Below the pieces are notes generated by a model. It made no database searches. It was not told the DNA's origin and saw only the letters and a program-made list of their open reading frames with translations. Position numbers and translations under genes: made by a program. Below are positions 48,904-61,430 of a DNA stretch of 64,000 nucleotides, in pieces; within the stretch, counting starts at the first letter, position 1, and each line of letters starts with the position of its first letter. The stretch is from contig JAKCOZ010000007.1 of assembly GCA_022605955.1 (NCBI GenBank), positions 18,086,001-18,150,000 of the forward strand. The letters run 5' to 3'. This stretch comes from Rallus limicola. Taxonomy: Eukaryota > Chordata > Aves > Gruiformes > Rallidae.

Positions 48904-50183
48904 GTGCACATGCCTCAGAAAGCAACAAAAATCTCTCAGTAAAATGTTGTCTGGAAGTGCGGAAACAACAGAGGAATACATCTGATGTAGCATCTGGTGT
49001 CTGCTTTCCAGTGGGCAAAGGAGATTAACTGTAAAAGAAAAGGGAACCATATTATGAAAAGCTGCAGAGTGGAGTCTGTGGCTCTTTGCCTTTACTCCCA
49101 ACACATGCTCTAGCCTGTGCAATACTTCTGTTGAGGTTTTCTACACAGAAAGTGCATGAGTGCTGCCATGATACTGTACTGACCTCTCTTCCTCCTGCAC
49201 TGGATTCCTCATATCAGACCCTCCAGCAGCTGCCTGTGGACAGAATTTCCCTTTCAGCAAACCCATGGCCTTCTCAATCTTGCTCTGCCCTGTGCTACCA
49301 CACTCATCTTCTGTATCTTAGCTGTCAGAAAAGTTGCTTCTGCAGGCTGTGCCTGGGAGGGGGGCTGGCAGAATCCTCCTTGAGAGATGCTCCCTGGGAC
49401 CAGTGGGCTGAGAGATGATGAGTCCATACCCTGCTCTAAAGAGACAACGGTAACCACTGAACCTTGCCCAGGAAACCTGCAGTATTTCCCCTCCTAGGTG
49501 TTTGCCCTGCAGAAGAAAGTTTTCCCAATAAAAAGGAAGGTGAAATAGGGCATCTTTATCATTCTTTTATAAAGCAACTAAAGATTACTATCTGTTAGGC
49601 TTTCAAGTTCCAAACACAATGGTACCAGGCTGAACTCTGAATTAAATAAAGCATTCACCTCTTAATCAAAACAGGAATATATGCCTTGACTTTCTCTAGA
49701 AAGCCTAACAATGTGAACAAAAGAACACTGAAGCAGAGTCTGAATAATTCTTCTAACAAGGCAAAATAGTTGCATCTAGTTGCCTAAGAGACAATTAAAT
49801 ACAAGGCCTCTCATGTCAAACAGGCAAATGGCTGGTCAAAAATGATAGCTTTAAAGGTACTACTTATTTTCAGTATCATCCCACAAATCCATGTCCCAGT
49901 ATTTTATTACTTAAGTAGAGGAAAGTCTAAGGCACTATAATACAATTCTCTTGTTATTTTATTACTTCTCCGTGTGAAACTGTGGGACGTAACAGGACTG
50001 TGAACAATTATGTAGAGCAGGGTTATTCATCCCTACATGTTTTTCATCCTTAAAACTGGCTAAGTTCTTTCCAAAAATTGGTTCCTAAGCACAAAATGCC
50101 TTGAGCAGCTTTAATTTCAGGAAAGAGCAATAAATCATGTTAATACAAGAAGCAATATTTGATTACTCTGCATTACCCAGTAG
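48904..50183. other. Unique DNA, no gene seen
   Basis: Overlapping frames of 110-113 codons at 48781-49122 (minus, partly over CR1) and 49086-49418 (plus) lie in opposite orientation and have no domain. No repeat recognised. Confidence 0.5.
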
Positions 50184-50307
50184 CCCCTTTACAATTATAA
50201 TCCTTTACACTCTTATCAATGAATACATCACTCCTAACTCTAACCCCTCAATCACCCTCTCCCTCATCCGTGCTCCTACCATTTCATAACGAACCTCCTA
50301 CTATTAT
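50184..50307 (+). other. Strongly G-poor strand-skewed block
   Basis: Only four G's in 124 nt (50221, 50270, 50272, 50291), with many C and A. Such skew recalls the light-strand sense of vertebrate mitochondrial DNA, but translation with the mitochondrial code gives nothing I recognise. It could also be a decayed C-rich simple repeat. Confidence 0.4.
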
Positions 50308-53300
50308 GTAATATTAAATTATATAGCACATATGTGATGGTGATAGCCATGTGATAAATTGCATTTATCATGCATCTTTTAATGCAGCTGCATTAATCAT
50401 GCCTCTCCTTCACTCTGCCACTAATCCATCTCTGTCCAGGACTACTTGGTCCCATTCAAACCTTTAAGGAGATTTGAGGATGCACCATTAGAAATAGTGC
50501 CCTTTTCCAAACATGGAGTTTCATCACAGGAATCACACTGTCCCAATGCTCAGCACAAATAACTTTAAGTCTATGAAGGGTTTAAGGGTATGTTATCTCA
50601 TGAACCATGAGACTCCTTGAGGCTAAAAATGAGAGACTTACATTTTCTGTTCATGCAAGGCACTCCATTTCTAGCCCAAGGTTATTATCCATGATCCTGG
50701 ACATTAAAACTGAAACATTTGATGTTTATAAAATAGGTGTTTCTAAAGGTCTTTAAAATGTCTCGGCTGCAGTTTTCATTCCCTCCTAGCCCTCTAAAGA
50801 TGGACAACTAATACTGAATGAAGAAATTCTGACCTTACAAGCCATAGGAATGCAAGAGAATTAACTGGAAAGCATTTTAGAACTCCCCAGAACATTTCAA
50901 AGTAAGATATCTATATATTATTTGTTACATATGCTATCTATGTAATGGTACAGGGCAGCAGACAGATTTTATTAGCATCTACTGGAGATAAACTCCCATA
51001 TTCCTGTTGATCTGTCCTTGTTGACTTAATTCCACAATATTAAATGCTCTCTTTTGTCTTAAATCCAATTCTTAAACATTTATTCAGAATTTAACTATTT
51101 TCTTAAAAACACTATAGTCTTTTCAGAAAAAGTTAATGAAGTTGAAAGCGTTTTATGAAACTGTACCAGCAACACCAAAAAGCTATAGATAACATGGGTG
51201 GCAAAGCAAGGAGAAAGAACTGGGAAAGAACCAGAAAAATGTTGACTACTTTGTTCCAAAATGACATGCTTTACCTAATTAAAACACTTTGTACTAGGAA
51301 AGTCCTTTCAAATACATTTTTAAATTTTAAAAATGTCCAACATAAAAAGCAATGCATTTATGACACAAATATTATTCATGAACCCCAAACCATTTTCCAC
51401 ATTTTTGGAATAACACAGACACCTAGAATATCATTAGACACAGCAGCTGGGAATGCTTATGTCATTAGAACTAAGCATATGGGCAAGTGTTTTGTTGGAT
51501 CACATTTATATATTCTGTGGATCTGTAAAGTGAAATTATTTTTCTAGGCATTCCTACAGCCATAGCTGAAAGACTGTTCCTGATATCTTCTCTGAAAAAG
51601 AACTGAGCTGTAAAAGAATACTGTGCTCTTGTTGCAGTTGTTATTTTTGTCCCAAACCCCTTGCTGCTGCTGCAGCAGGCTCCAGGACACAACTCTGAAC
51701 ACTCCTCACTGGCTTGCTCCCACTTGTGGTTCTCCTCCTCCATCCCCACAATATCTCTTCTGTCTCCCTCTGGCTCTTTTCCTGTGGGTCCCCAGCAAAG
51801 CACTAACCATTGAAAGGTGAGATTGAAAACCAGAAACTGGTCAGCTACAAACCTTTCTCTTGTCCTCTTACTCTCTTTCTCCCAGCATCTAGCTTACAAG
51901 AAGTTTTTAACATTTTTTTAGTAGATTCAGAGAAGAGGGGATTAAGGGGGCTATAGGTGTGCCATGGTACTACCTTGTACCCATACCTGGAGGAGCAATT
52001 ACACCATTGTCCTGCCTCTACCTCACCCCACTCCCCACCTCCTTTGCTCTTCTGCCACCTTCCATTGCTGTCATAGGAAATAGCATTCCAGTGTTCGGAA
52101 GAATTTCCTCTTCCTAAATTTGGACTTTTCTACAGTCAGGTCAATTGTCCTTGTTTTTGTCCATAAACAGGAAGAATCCAAGTGAGACCTTACTTATATA
52201 AAATGGGGCAAGATCTTAGAAGTAGTTTGCTGTCATTTTCTTCTTCCCAGTCCCACTCCACTGTGGTCCAATATTTCCTTTCCCTAAGCCAAAAACGAGT
52301 TAAATATTTCCATATTTCCTTTCTAATCCCTACTCACTTCCGTATCTCATAGGTTCCTCTATAAGACAAGTGACTCTGGTTTCTGCATTGGAAAAAACTC
52401 TCACTCAATGCCATGTCAGCCAGACACAGAAAGTAGGTTTTTAGGTGAAGGAAATATTGACCTTAGGGGATTCACATGTCTCAGGAAGTCACTTGGGCTT
52501 CCTCATCCTCTCATTGCTGAAGTACTTTTCCATTGCAAGCTTATACATGTCCATTTCCCACCTCTCACTCTTGTCCGTTTCCACCCCCCTTACAATAATT
52601 GTGGGTGGTAATTCAGCTTATTTAAATCACATTTATATCATGTCTCAAAACTGCAAATCTGACTACCCAGATACAGTTCCCATCAGGATCACAGTTATTA
52701 CCCACTTCTATTCCTAGAAATCCATCTAATCTTTACTCAGATACTCAACCACTAGACCCGATTGTCTTATGCATCTTGCTATCATGTCCATTTAATGTAT
52801 CAGGCAGTCTCAGCAAAATTAAAACCTTAGGCAAGCGGTGGAAAGGGAATTTGGTAGCAGAACTGAGGCCAGGGAATTATGGGAGACCATAGGAAAAGAG
52901 TTCATTTTAACCCCAACCCTTCCAATCTCTAAAATCTGTGCTAACCCCATCTGGAGCTAAATATTGAGTGTTTCAAATAATACTGCCGGGTATCAGCATC
53001 TCAAAGCACTGACTTCTGCTCATCAAGGACTCACAACAAAAGGAGATAGGAATTATTTTTATTTTAAAAAAAAAGACCCAAATATTGATAAATCAAAGAC
53101 ACTTACCCTCCTTTCTAAAGAACAACAGAATTAGCTGTTGTCCTGATACATTATGGCCACTCACAGCCTTAATCATGTGAAATCACTTCAAAAAGAATTA
53201 ACAGATTTAACTAACTGTAAAAAAAGCTTCAAAGCTTTACCAACAGCAGGAGACCTTCTCTTTAATTGGGAGCATGTATCTGAGCAAAACTAAAACTATT

Positions 53301-56300
53301 CAATAAAAACAGATTTCGAAACTGCCTAAATATCGAAATGATTGAATTAGAATGACTAATATCCACATTGGCCCTTGTTTTGAGGCTAAAAAACCCAGTC
53401 AAATCTTTATATACAGTTCATTTGCTATACATCTGAACTGAAGTGGTGCCTAGGCTCCCACTCACAGAACCAGACCCTTCCTGTTTTAACAGCAAAAATA
53501 TCTCTGTCCCAAAAATCTTGCAGAGTAAGCCAGGAAACAACAACTACATAAAGACAGAGAAATCAGAGAGCATATGGAAACAGTCAGCATGACAAGTGGC
53601 AGTCTCAGTTTTGGCTCCACTCTCACCATTTGCAAACCCTGGAGAGTTATCAATATTTTCTTCTTTTCATCTACCAGCCTATCTTTGTAGCAATAACAGG
53701 AGGTAATATTAACAGGTTAGCATCCTCTGCTTGCCTGAATTTATCATCCAGGGATGAGAAAGAGACAATACTGGCATGAACCTCATGTCATTGTCTTTCT
53801 ACAAAAATTTTGTTGAAAATTCCCAGGAGAGAAACCAAGAGCAGAGATAAAAACAAATGGGGATCAATTTTTATGTGGAATAAAAGATTGAATCCTGCAA
53901 TTACAAGAAGTGGGAACTTTACTGAAAAAACACTCCACTTAAATATATTTTAAACAGTCTTTTAATACACAGAGTAAGCTAACATACAAATGAAAGCAGT
54001 TTCATTGCACTTAAATAAACAGCTCTTGCTTCTTCCTTTAAGTCAACTGGATTTCAGGTTACCTTAGGGAGCTTGGAATTAGGAGCCACCAATGTTTCAG
54101 AGCTATAGGCTTACCTAGTTATAGTGGGTTATACTAGAACAAATCAAATGCAAGTGGATGAAAATGCACATAGATAAATCCTCCTGAGGATCCAAGAACA
54201 ATACAGGATTTTCCAAGCAATACAACCTCAACCTCTGTTGATATGAGATTCTTTTTCTGCGCAAAATGTATCACAGAAAAATAAATCATTAGGAAAATAA
54301 AGACGACTTCTGTGTAACAATCACAATGAAACCCATTTAATGAGATTTCACAGCAGGAAGAAAAGTTGCCACATTCCAGGTTAGTCAAAACATGCCAGCC
54401 AATCATGAAAAGCTATTAAAGAAGATGAAGATCAGGTCTTTTTATCCCACTATATTTCTGAAAGCAGACATTCCTTTCTCTTCCATTTTAGGGACCAGAA
54501 AGAAAAATTAGAGGTACCTAAATCTTCATAAAACTGATTTGAAAATTATATATTCATTAAAAAATTAAAACCATAAAAATTCTGGGAATTTGCAAAATAG
54601 AAAATAGAGAAATACTCTTATTATTATGTTATCATTAACAGCACTGTTTATCAGAGTTTTATTAACATATTAGCAACGCAGCTTCCAGTTTCCAAAGTAA
54701 GAGGATTCTAACTTCCCCTTCAGGCAACTATTGAGGAAAAATAATTAAATGTAAATAAATTAGTAATGTAAAAGGATTTTATCTTGCACTTAAGTAAAGA
54801 TTTTTCTCCCTTTTTTTTTTTTCCTAATTAAGGGTTCATATCTCCTGTAAGAGTAGCCCCAATTAAGTTTTACCTAACCTTAGCACAAGTAGCACCACTG
54901 ACTACAGTTGAGATTAAAGTGGGTGGCATTATTCATGTGTTTAAAATAAAAAATATCTTTTTTTTTCAGATCAGGCTGACTGTATTATGACTATCTACAC
55001 CAGCAGCCTTCTTTCAGTCATTACTGACTGTCTGCTTCTTCAAGTAATGGTAGAGGAAGTGGCATACCCTGCAGTTCAGCTACATCCACTAGCTTTCGTT
55101 CTCCCCACTTGTAGAAAAAAGAAGAGACACCCTTTACCATGAGAAATCAAAGCCACCACTTCAACAGCTAGTTTAATATTTGGATCTCTGAAGCAAGGAA
55201 AGTGTGATGAGGTAGGAGTAAGTTGTCTGCAGGTACAATTTCCCAAACTTAGCCTTTTGCCCGTTGTTTCTCCTTACACATGTGCCCTTAGGAGGACAGC
55301 AGGTGAGTCAGTCAAATTCAAAAGTACAAAACCAAGGACAAACTATTGCTGTGCTCGTGCTCACTTCATGCAGCCCCATAGGACTGGTGCATCATGGCAG
55401 GGGAAGGGATGACAACAGACTCTCTGGAACATCTCCAAGGACCATCACAGTCCTGTCCCAGCCCTCTGTGGCACAATTTAGTTTTATCCTATAGTTTTAA
55501 AGGATACTTTGACTTTGGAAGACAGCAGGTGAATCTCAGCGAGTGTTACAGGGATTTGGAAATCTAAATTATCTGCACTTGAAAAACATCCTTTGTTTCA
55601 AGCACAGAGGTGCTTCTGGTTATGCTTCTGAGATGCCCGTGTGGGAGCAGTTTATTGCACAATGTGGATAAATGACACTTTTCAGCCTGGTTCCAGGTGA
55701 GGAACATATTCCTTGTGTTCAGCTCTGCACTGTGCACAGTGCATCCTGCCTTAACCCTTCTTCATCTTTACCACCACATAAAAATACAACATCTCAGCTG
55801 TGCAGCTGTAACCAGGCATCCTAAGTGACAGCCCAGCAGGAAGAACAGCCTTTATTTGTCACCTAAAGTTAATGGCGTAAATTCAGAGACCCCCTCCTTC
55901 CTGCCTTTCTCCTACAAAGAGGACTCAAGGCCCTGATTAATATGCAGCCCTATTAACTCTAGTGGCTCTAAGGAGGTGGTGACTGAAGGGAAAAATTAAT
56001 GACCTCCTGTCCAAGACTTTACCCCTTATTTGAGAGGTGAAATAAAAACTGCAGTCTGGAAGGAAGCAGAATTATTAAATATTTCATTGTAAACTGGTGC
56101 AGTAAACACTTGCCAGAAATGGCAGCTTTGATAAAATTCAATTTTCACTCCTCTTGTTTAATTCATCTTTATTTAGTACTGCCTCAGCCAAGTTGTTGCT
56201 TCTTTTACCCTCATCACTCAAACCTCAAGTAGAGAAAATACACTTTATTTGTCCATGTTCTGGAGGACTGAGGGTTTTTTGGTAATGGCACATCAACCAG

Positions 56301-57589
56301 CTGAATAACATCTATCTAAAAAGCACTCAAAAACAAAAACATTCAAAGAAAAAAGAAACAAACTAGCAACTCCCCAAATACCCCTCTTGCCTTCTGAAAC
56401 ACATGCAACAGCCCACGTGATCACAACCACCACGTCCAATTCACTTTGAAAAAGAGAAGAACCTACAAAAAAGCTTGACTCTTGGCTTATTCCTGAACCC
56501 TCCCATTGCCCTGCTGCAGTGTGGGTACCTGCATATGTAAATAGAGAGCTAGAAAAACAATAAAAAGCAAAGAGGACACCAACATTGTGACTAATACATT
56601 CAATGGTGAATCTGACTGGGGTGGAAAGCACAGGCTACTGCAACTCCTTTACAGTATTCTTAAACCAGCTTATACTAAACCTCTTTGGTTTGATGCTTGA
56701 TGGTTTTCTCCAGCTCTGGTGCAAAACATAGTAGCCAAATAAGCTACCCATCTGTAGCAGTCATCTATGTTCTTTACATATTCCCACCAAACATGAAGAT
56801 ACCTTTTTTTTTAAGCCTGTCCCTATCTGAAGGAGGCCCAAAATCCAAAGATTGTAAGAAATTTGCATAGAATATTTTATTACTCAATAGCTTTCCTTCC
56901 TTTAATTGCATGCAGTATTGAACCCTCCTCCTTCCTCTGCACTCAACATTGTGAATGTCTGATTATCTGAAACACAATCACCCATTCCCCATACAGTGGG
57001 ATGCTAGAAGAAAAGCTTCACAGGATTGTTCCTGTTGCATGCTTCCACTGGTTCTTCTTCTTTACAATGTGATTTTCACTTGCGTTCCACAATATACATT
57101 AATTTACCACTTTCACTTTTCAAGACTCACGTGCTGCATTTGCATTGGAGTAGTGCATATACGCTTCTCATTCACTCCTTTTGGTAGACAAACATTCTTG
57201 TCTTTCTACTTCCATAGCAGTACACTTCAAATAGCTCTTTCATGTTTAATAAATACCTGAAGCGGAACACCCTCTGTTTCATAACAATTGCTGTGCACTA
57301 TAATTTATTAAGTTGAATTAATTAGCACAATTGAAAGTTAGCATAGACTCTTCTCCTGAAAGAGATCACATTCACTTACAATATATCCATGATAACTTTC
57401 ACATACAGCCAAGAAACCTCGAGCTACCTGGCAATTAATTGACTTGCAACTGAAGTCATATACACATACACTAAAAAATGTAGCATAAGTTCTTTCATCT
57501 TTACCTAAACTCCACCTCATGCCAGGATTCAGCTGTGTGGGATATTGCTAACTCATTTCCACAATACAGCTGTGCTAGGAAAAAGCTTT
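50308..57589. other. Long repeat-free unique stretch
   Basis: More than 7 kb without a recognised transposable element. The 130-codon frame at 51155-51547 (plus) is Lys/Asn/His-rich, and the 112-codon frame at 56293-56631 (minus) has hydrophobic parts; neither shows a family signature. A consensus donor-like CAG|GTGAGT lies at about 55300-55308. AT-rich motif-dense parts at 53220-53400 and 54700-54960 may be regulatory. No gene supported. Confidence 0.5.
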
Positions 57590-57830
57590 ACATTTGCTGT
57601 TAACTCACTTTTCAATTTTGTTTGGCAAGTGCACAAAGCAGTACTTTTGGGATGGATAACCATGAATTATCCTTGGTTTAGGCCAGTCGACTTTTGCTTT
57701 TCTTGAAATTTCAATTTACTTTGCTTCATCAGAAAGTAATGAAATGAAGGGAGAAGTAAGCGTACGCAATAACTCAGGAATACTCGATGGTGCTAAGCTT
57801 TAAAAATATAAAACATAAAACACTTAATAA
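57590..57830. other. Motif-dense block, possible enhancer
   Basis: Unique DNA with dense words such as GGATGGATAACCATGAATTA and TTCATCAGAAAGTAATGAAA, plus an 8-bp CpG-containing palindrome GCGTACGC at 57760-57767. CpG retention in AT-rich DNA hints at constraint or low methylation, unproven. Confidence 0.22.
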
Positions 57831-59639
57831 AATAATCATTTTGAGTGAAATAAGTTTTTTGGGGACAAACTTCAGTTAAGCCTTCCTCGGTCACTCTTCA
57901 TTTACTTGTTTACTTAGGCTCCCAGGCAATAACACAGCAATCTAAATATGATAATGTACGTAGCTCTGCTGATACTTATCACCTTGGTGCATTTTAAATA
58001 ACTGCAACATGAGTTCCTAAACCCTTGCATTTTTTTCCAACCTTTTATTAATGAAGGGAAATATAAAAGCTTGGCTAACATGAAGATGGATACCTGTTTT
58101 TCTTATACATCCACGTAACACCCCATTTTCATAACAAATAATATATTTTCTCTCTCTTCTTCAGCTGAAAAAATGTGTCAGCGAGCTGAGTTCTCTCCAC
58201 CAGTTCTACTCTGGGGTAACTCCTTGAACTGCTGTATAAGAAGAATCTACTCTGGCAAGTTTTAATGTCGCATGTAAAAGGGAAAATTTAAGGAAGGGAA
58301 AGAGCTGACCTCATTTCTAACACAGGTTTTGTTGTATAGTCTAAACACATTAATGCCCTGTAGTTACCAAGAGAACTTGTGAAGAGCACCATGGACTCTC
58401 TAGAGCAGAAATGCCTTTTCTGTGGCTGCTGGGGGCTGCAATGATCTGAATGATCTGCTGTTTCTGTCTTAGGCACCTTATTCTTAAGGATAATTTACAG
58501 AGCACACAAAAATTATTCAAATACCTTGACAACCAAGACAGAGTCAAAATTAGCTTTGCTTTTCAAATTCATTTCTTCTTCTCAGGGTTAGAAATTCCCT
58601 TAGCTTTTCCCCTGTTAAGGAAAATTTTATTCAGGTTCAGAAAGAGACCTCTTGGTGAAGACCTATTCACTGTTCTTTTACTGTGATGCAGTTAAGCAAC
58701 CATCTGCCCATCCTCTATTACTCATTTAATTTATACGGCACAGTACATTTACTTATATCTCTTCTGTCTGAACAGTTTTCATTTTAATATCATTATAACC
58801 TTATTTTTGCCAGTCATGAGTTCACTCTCAGCTGGAAAGAATGCACTTTCCTCTTGTGTTGCCTGTTATTTTCCTCATTTCACTTTTCTGTCAATGCTAT
58901 TTTACTAACACACAAAATAGGATATATGATTAGAATTAAATAGCAACATTTCAACATTTGTTTCACTATTACCTAAATGTTAGGCACATCCTGGAATTCA
59001 GCTGGCAATACATTTCACCTGCAGAGCTACACTTTTTCTAAGTATTTAAAGGAGAAAGGACTATTTGCCTTGTATTTTTTTTTACCTGTGATGTACACTC
59101 AATATAATTATTGTTTTTGGTTTGTATTTTATTTTTTTTTTAGATCTGGTGGGTTTTTTTCTTTCCTTTTAAAACAAATATCTCTATGTCACTCTACTTA
59201 GCAGCTGTATTCAGTCATAAAAGGGCCACTTGGTATCAGAAAACTCATACATATTTGCCTAATAATGCCTTTTAAGTAATCTGCCCCTTTGTTAATGGCT
59301 TTTTTTTTTAACCAGCCATACACTAGGAATCAAAATTAGCATCTAAATGAGGATGTTTTAAACGCATGCCTAGGGGTTGCAGTTTTCACCTTATTTTTTT
59401 TTAATAGTTTGCCATGTTAAATTATGTAAAATAGAAATGGGTTTTTTTTAGTTTTTAATGAGCTAATGTAGACCTATCAACCCTCTCTCCCTCCTTCCCC
59501 CACTTCTCGGCTTAAAGAGTCCACAAACTGTTTTGCAGGTATGAAAAATGACCATGAAAGAGAAAACCCAGTGTCAGCTGGCAGAACAGATCTCTTCCTC
59601 CCCAGCAGCAACGCACCACTGCAGGAAGGCACATTTCTT
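57831..59639. other. Unique AT-rich DNA
   Basis: Short chance frames and several T-runs (59071-59079, 59128-59142, 59394-59402). No repeat family or gene recognised. Confidence 0.5.
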
Positions 59640-59830
59640 TGAAGTCCTTAGCAAAGCGTCCCCGTTCTCTATTAATCGTTTACAATACATAAAAAGAAAC
59701 ATACTATTTTTATATTTAATTTCGGGAGAAAAGACTTTATTACGGCTCCCCTTAAATTGGCTTTTCATTTAATTATGGGGAAAGATTAAAAAGAACTAAC
59801 TATGTGTGCTGTGGCATGGCCAAATGATGA
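59640..59830. other. Candidate conserved non-coding element
   Basis: CpG-retaining words in AT-rich context (AAAGCGTCCCCGTTCTCTAT, then TAATCGTTTACAATAC; ATTTCGGGAG; ATTACGGCTC) followed by a homeodomain-rich segment (CATTTAATTATGGGG). Frames at 59548-59772 (plus) and 59574-59768 (minus) overlap on opposite strands and are not convincing proteins. It resembles a deeply conserved regulatory element more than anything else in the window. Confidence 0.28.
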
Positions 59831-60394
59831 TTGGAAAGGGGAAGGAGAGAGGCTCACCATCTGCGCGTGCAACGTTTGGAGGGAGTAAACAGCAAAGTGG
59901 GAGGAATTACAGGGTGATCATCTGGTGTCATTAGGTGAGATAGCTCACAGCAGTAGGAACAGCCACTCATGGGGACAGGGGAGAGGGTTAGCATCAAGCA
60001 TAGGGCAGATATATGGCCTGCAGGTATCACCACCCGCATCTGAGGGCAGGTTGCTTCTGCAGGACAACAGGGTTAAACTGCAATGTGAGAGGAGCAGGGG
60101 AGAGTAGTCGGAAAGGGATCCAGACCTGCTACCAGACAACCCAGAAACATGAGAGCTGGAAACCAATACAAAACAAAACTCTGAAATTAACGGAAACTGC
60201 TGATCTGTGGGGCCCATAATTAAGCTTTACTACAAAGCTGCTGCCTTTTACTATTCTCATTTTCCCCTTGCCCCTCCTACTGAAAAACCTTCAGAAGTGT
60301 CACATGCAAAACCAAACCAAAGTGCTCAAAAATGAGTCAGGAACAAAATGTCTTTCTGTTATTATTATTGTTTTAATATTAACATGCAGGAAGA
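59831..60394. other. Unique DNA, nothing recognised
   Basis: GC somewhat higher around 59850-60130, with overlapping frames on both strands (59854-60217). No domain, repeat family or RNA gene identified. Confidence 0.45.
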
Positions 60395-61430
60395 TTATTT
60401 GACAGGGGAATCATCTCCCTTGATGTGCTGGCAGCACTTCTCCTAATGCAACCCAGGATATCACTAGCCTTCTTTGCCACAAAGGTACATTAATGGCTCA
60501 CATTCCTGTTGGTGTCCACCAAGACCTCCAGGGCCTTTTCTGCCAAGATGTTTTCCAGCTGGGTGTCCTCCAGAGTGCACTGGTGCCTGAGGGAGTTCCT
60601 CTCCAAGAGCAGAACTTTGCACTTATTCAACTGCATAAGGTTCCTGTTGACCCATTTATCCAGCCTGTCAAGATCCCTCTGGATAGTAGCATGACCCTTT
60701 GTTGTAGCAGACAAAACTGGTTCATGAAACGTACTGAGGGTGCCCTATCATGCAGATCATTTATGAAAGTATCAAACAGGACTGGACCCAGTACTACTAC
60801 TCCCTGGGGTACATAACTAGTCACTGGCCTCCAACTAGACTTTGCACCACTGACCACCACCTCTGGGACTAGCCATTCAGTCAGCTTTAAATCCACCTCA
60901 CTACCTGCTCACCCAGCCCATACATTAATAATTACTCTAGGATGATCTTACAGAAAACAGTGTCAGAGGTCTTACTGAAGTCCAGGTAACCAATACCCAC
61001 TGTTGTCTCTTCATCTGTGAAGCCAGTCATTTTACTGTACTGTAGGTGGCTATCAGGTTGATCAAACATGACTTATTCTTGGTGAATCAATGCTGACTGC
61101 TCCTGATGATTTCCTTGTCCTTCATCTGCCTGTATGTGATTTCCAGGATTTGTTCTGCCACCTCCCCAGGGATCAAGACAAGGCTGGCAGGACTGTAGTT
61201 CCCTGGGTTGTCCTTCTTGCCCTTCTTGAAGAGAGGAGGGATATTTTATTTCCTTCAGTCCTTGAGCGCTTTCTCAGTCACCATGATCATTGGAAGATAA
61301 TAAAAAGTGACCTTGCAATTATATTAGCAAGCTCCCTCAGTATTTGTGGGTACCTCCCCCCAGGGGTCATGGACTATGTATGTTCAGTTTGCTTAAGCAT
61401 TCCCTGACTTCATTGTCTTCCACCAAGACT
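60395..61430 (-). mobile_element. CR1 LINE, 3' end deleted
   Basis: Antisense CR1 text is clear from GCAACCCAGGATATCACTAG and GTCCACCAAGACCTCCAGGG through TGTAGTTCCCTGGGTTGTCC to about 61430. The element runs from 61430 (5' side) to 60395. It stops inside ORF2 and lacks roughly the last half-kilobase, including the C-terminus, the untranslated end and the octamers. LINE copies normally keep the 3' end, so a later deletion or rearrangement at 60395 is implied. Confidence 0.9.
60490..60896 (-). pseudogene. CR1 ORF2 remnant with lost catalytic motif
   Basis: On the minus strand 60896-60627 reads [13 protein letters not shown] and [13 protein letters not shown] of the reverse transcriptase palm, and 60714-60490 reads [20 protein letters not shown] and onward in another frame. 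Between them the position of the catalytic FADD reads as FMNQ, so the metal-binding aspartates are gone. A frame change lies in the same place. Non-functional. Confidence 0.88.

Noticed and set aside
50184..50307. Nuclear copy of mitochondrial DNA
   Set aside because: Base skew fits, but translation with the mitochondrial code gave no recognisable protein. Kept only as an unexplained skew.
51155..51547. 130-codon plus-strand open frame
   Set aside because: Lys/Asn-rich composition follows base composition. No motif, splice context or homology recognised.
55264..55494. Coding exon near the consensus donor CAG|GTGAGT
   Set aside because: The nearest acceptor-like site leaves an 11-nt exon, and the open frame runs through the donor without recognisable protein.
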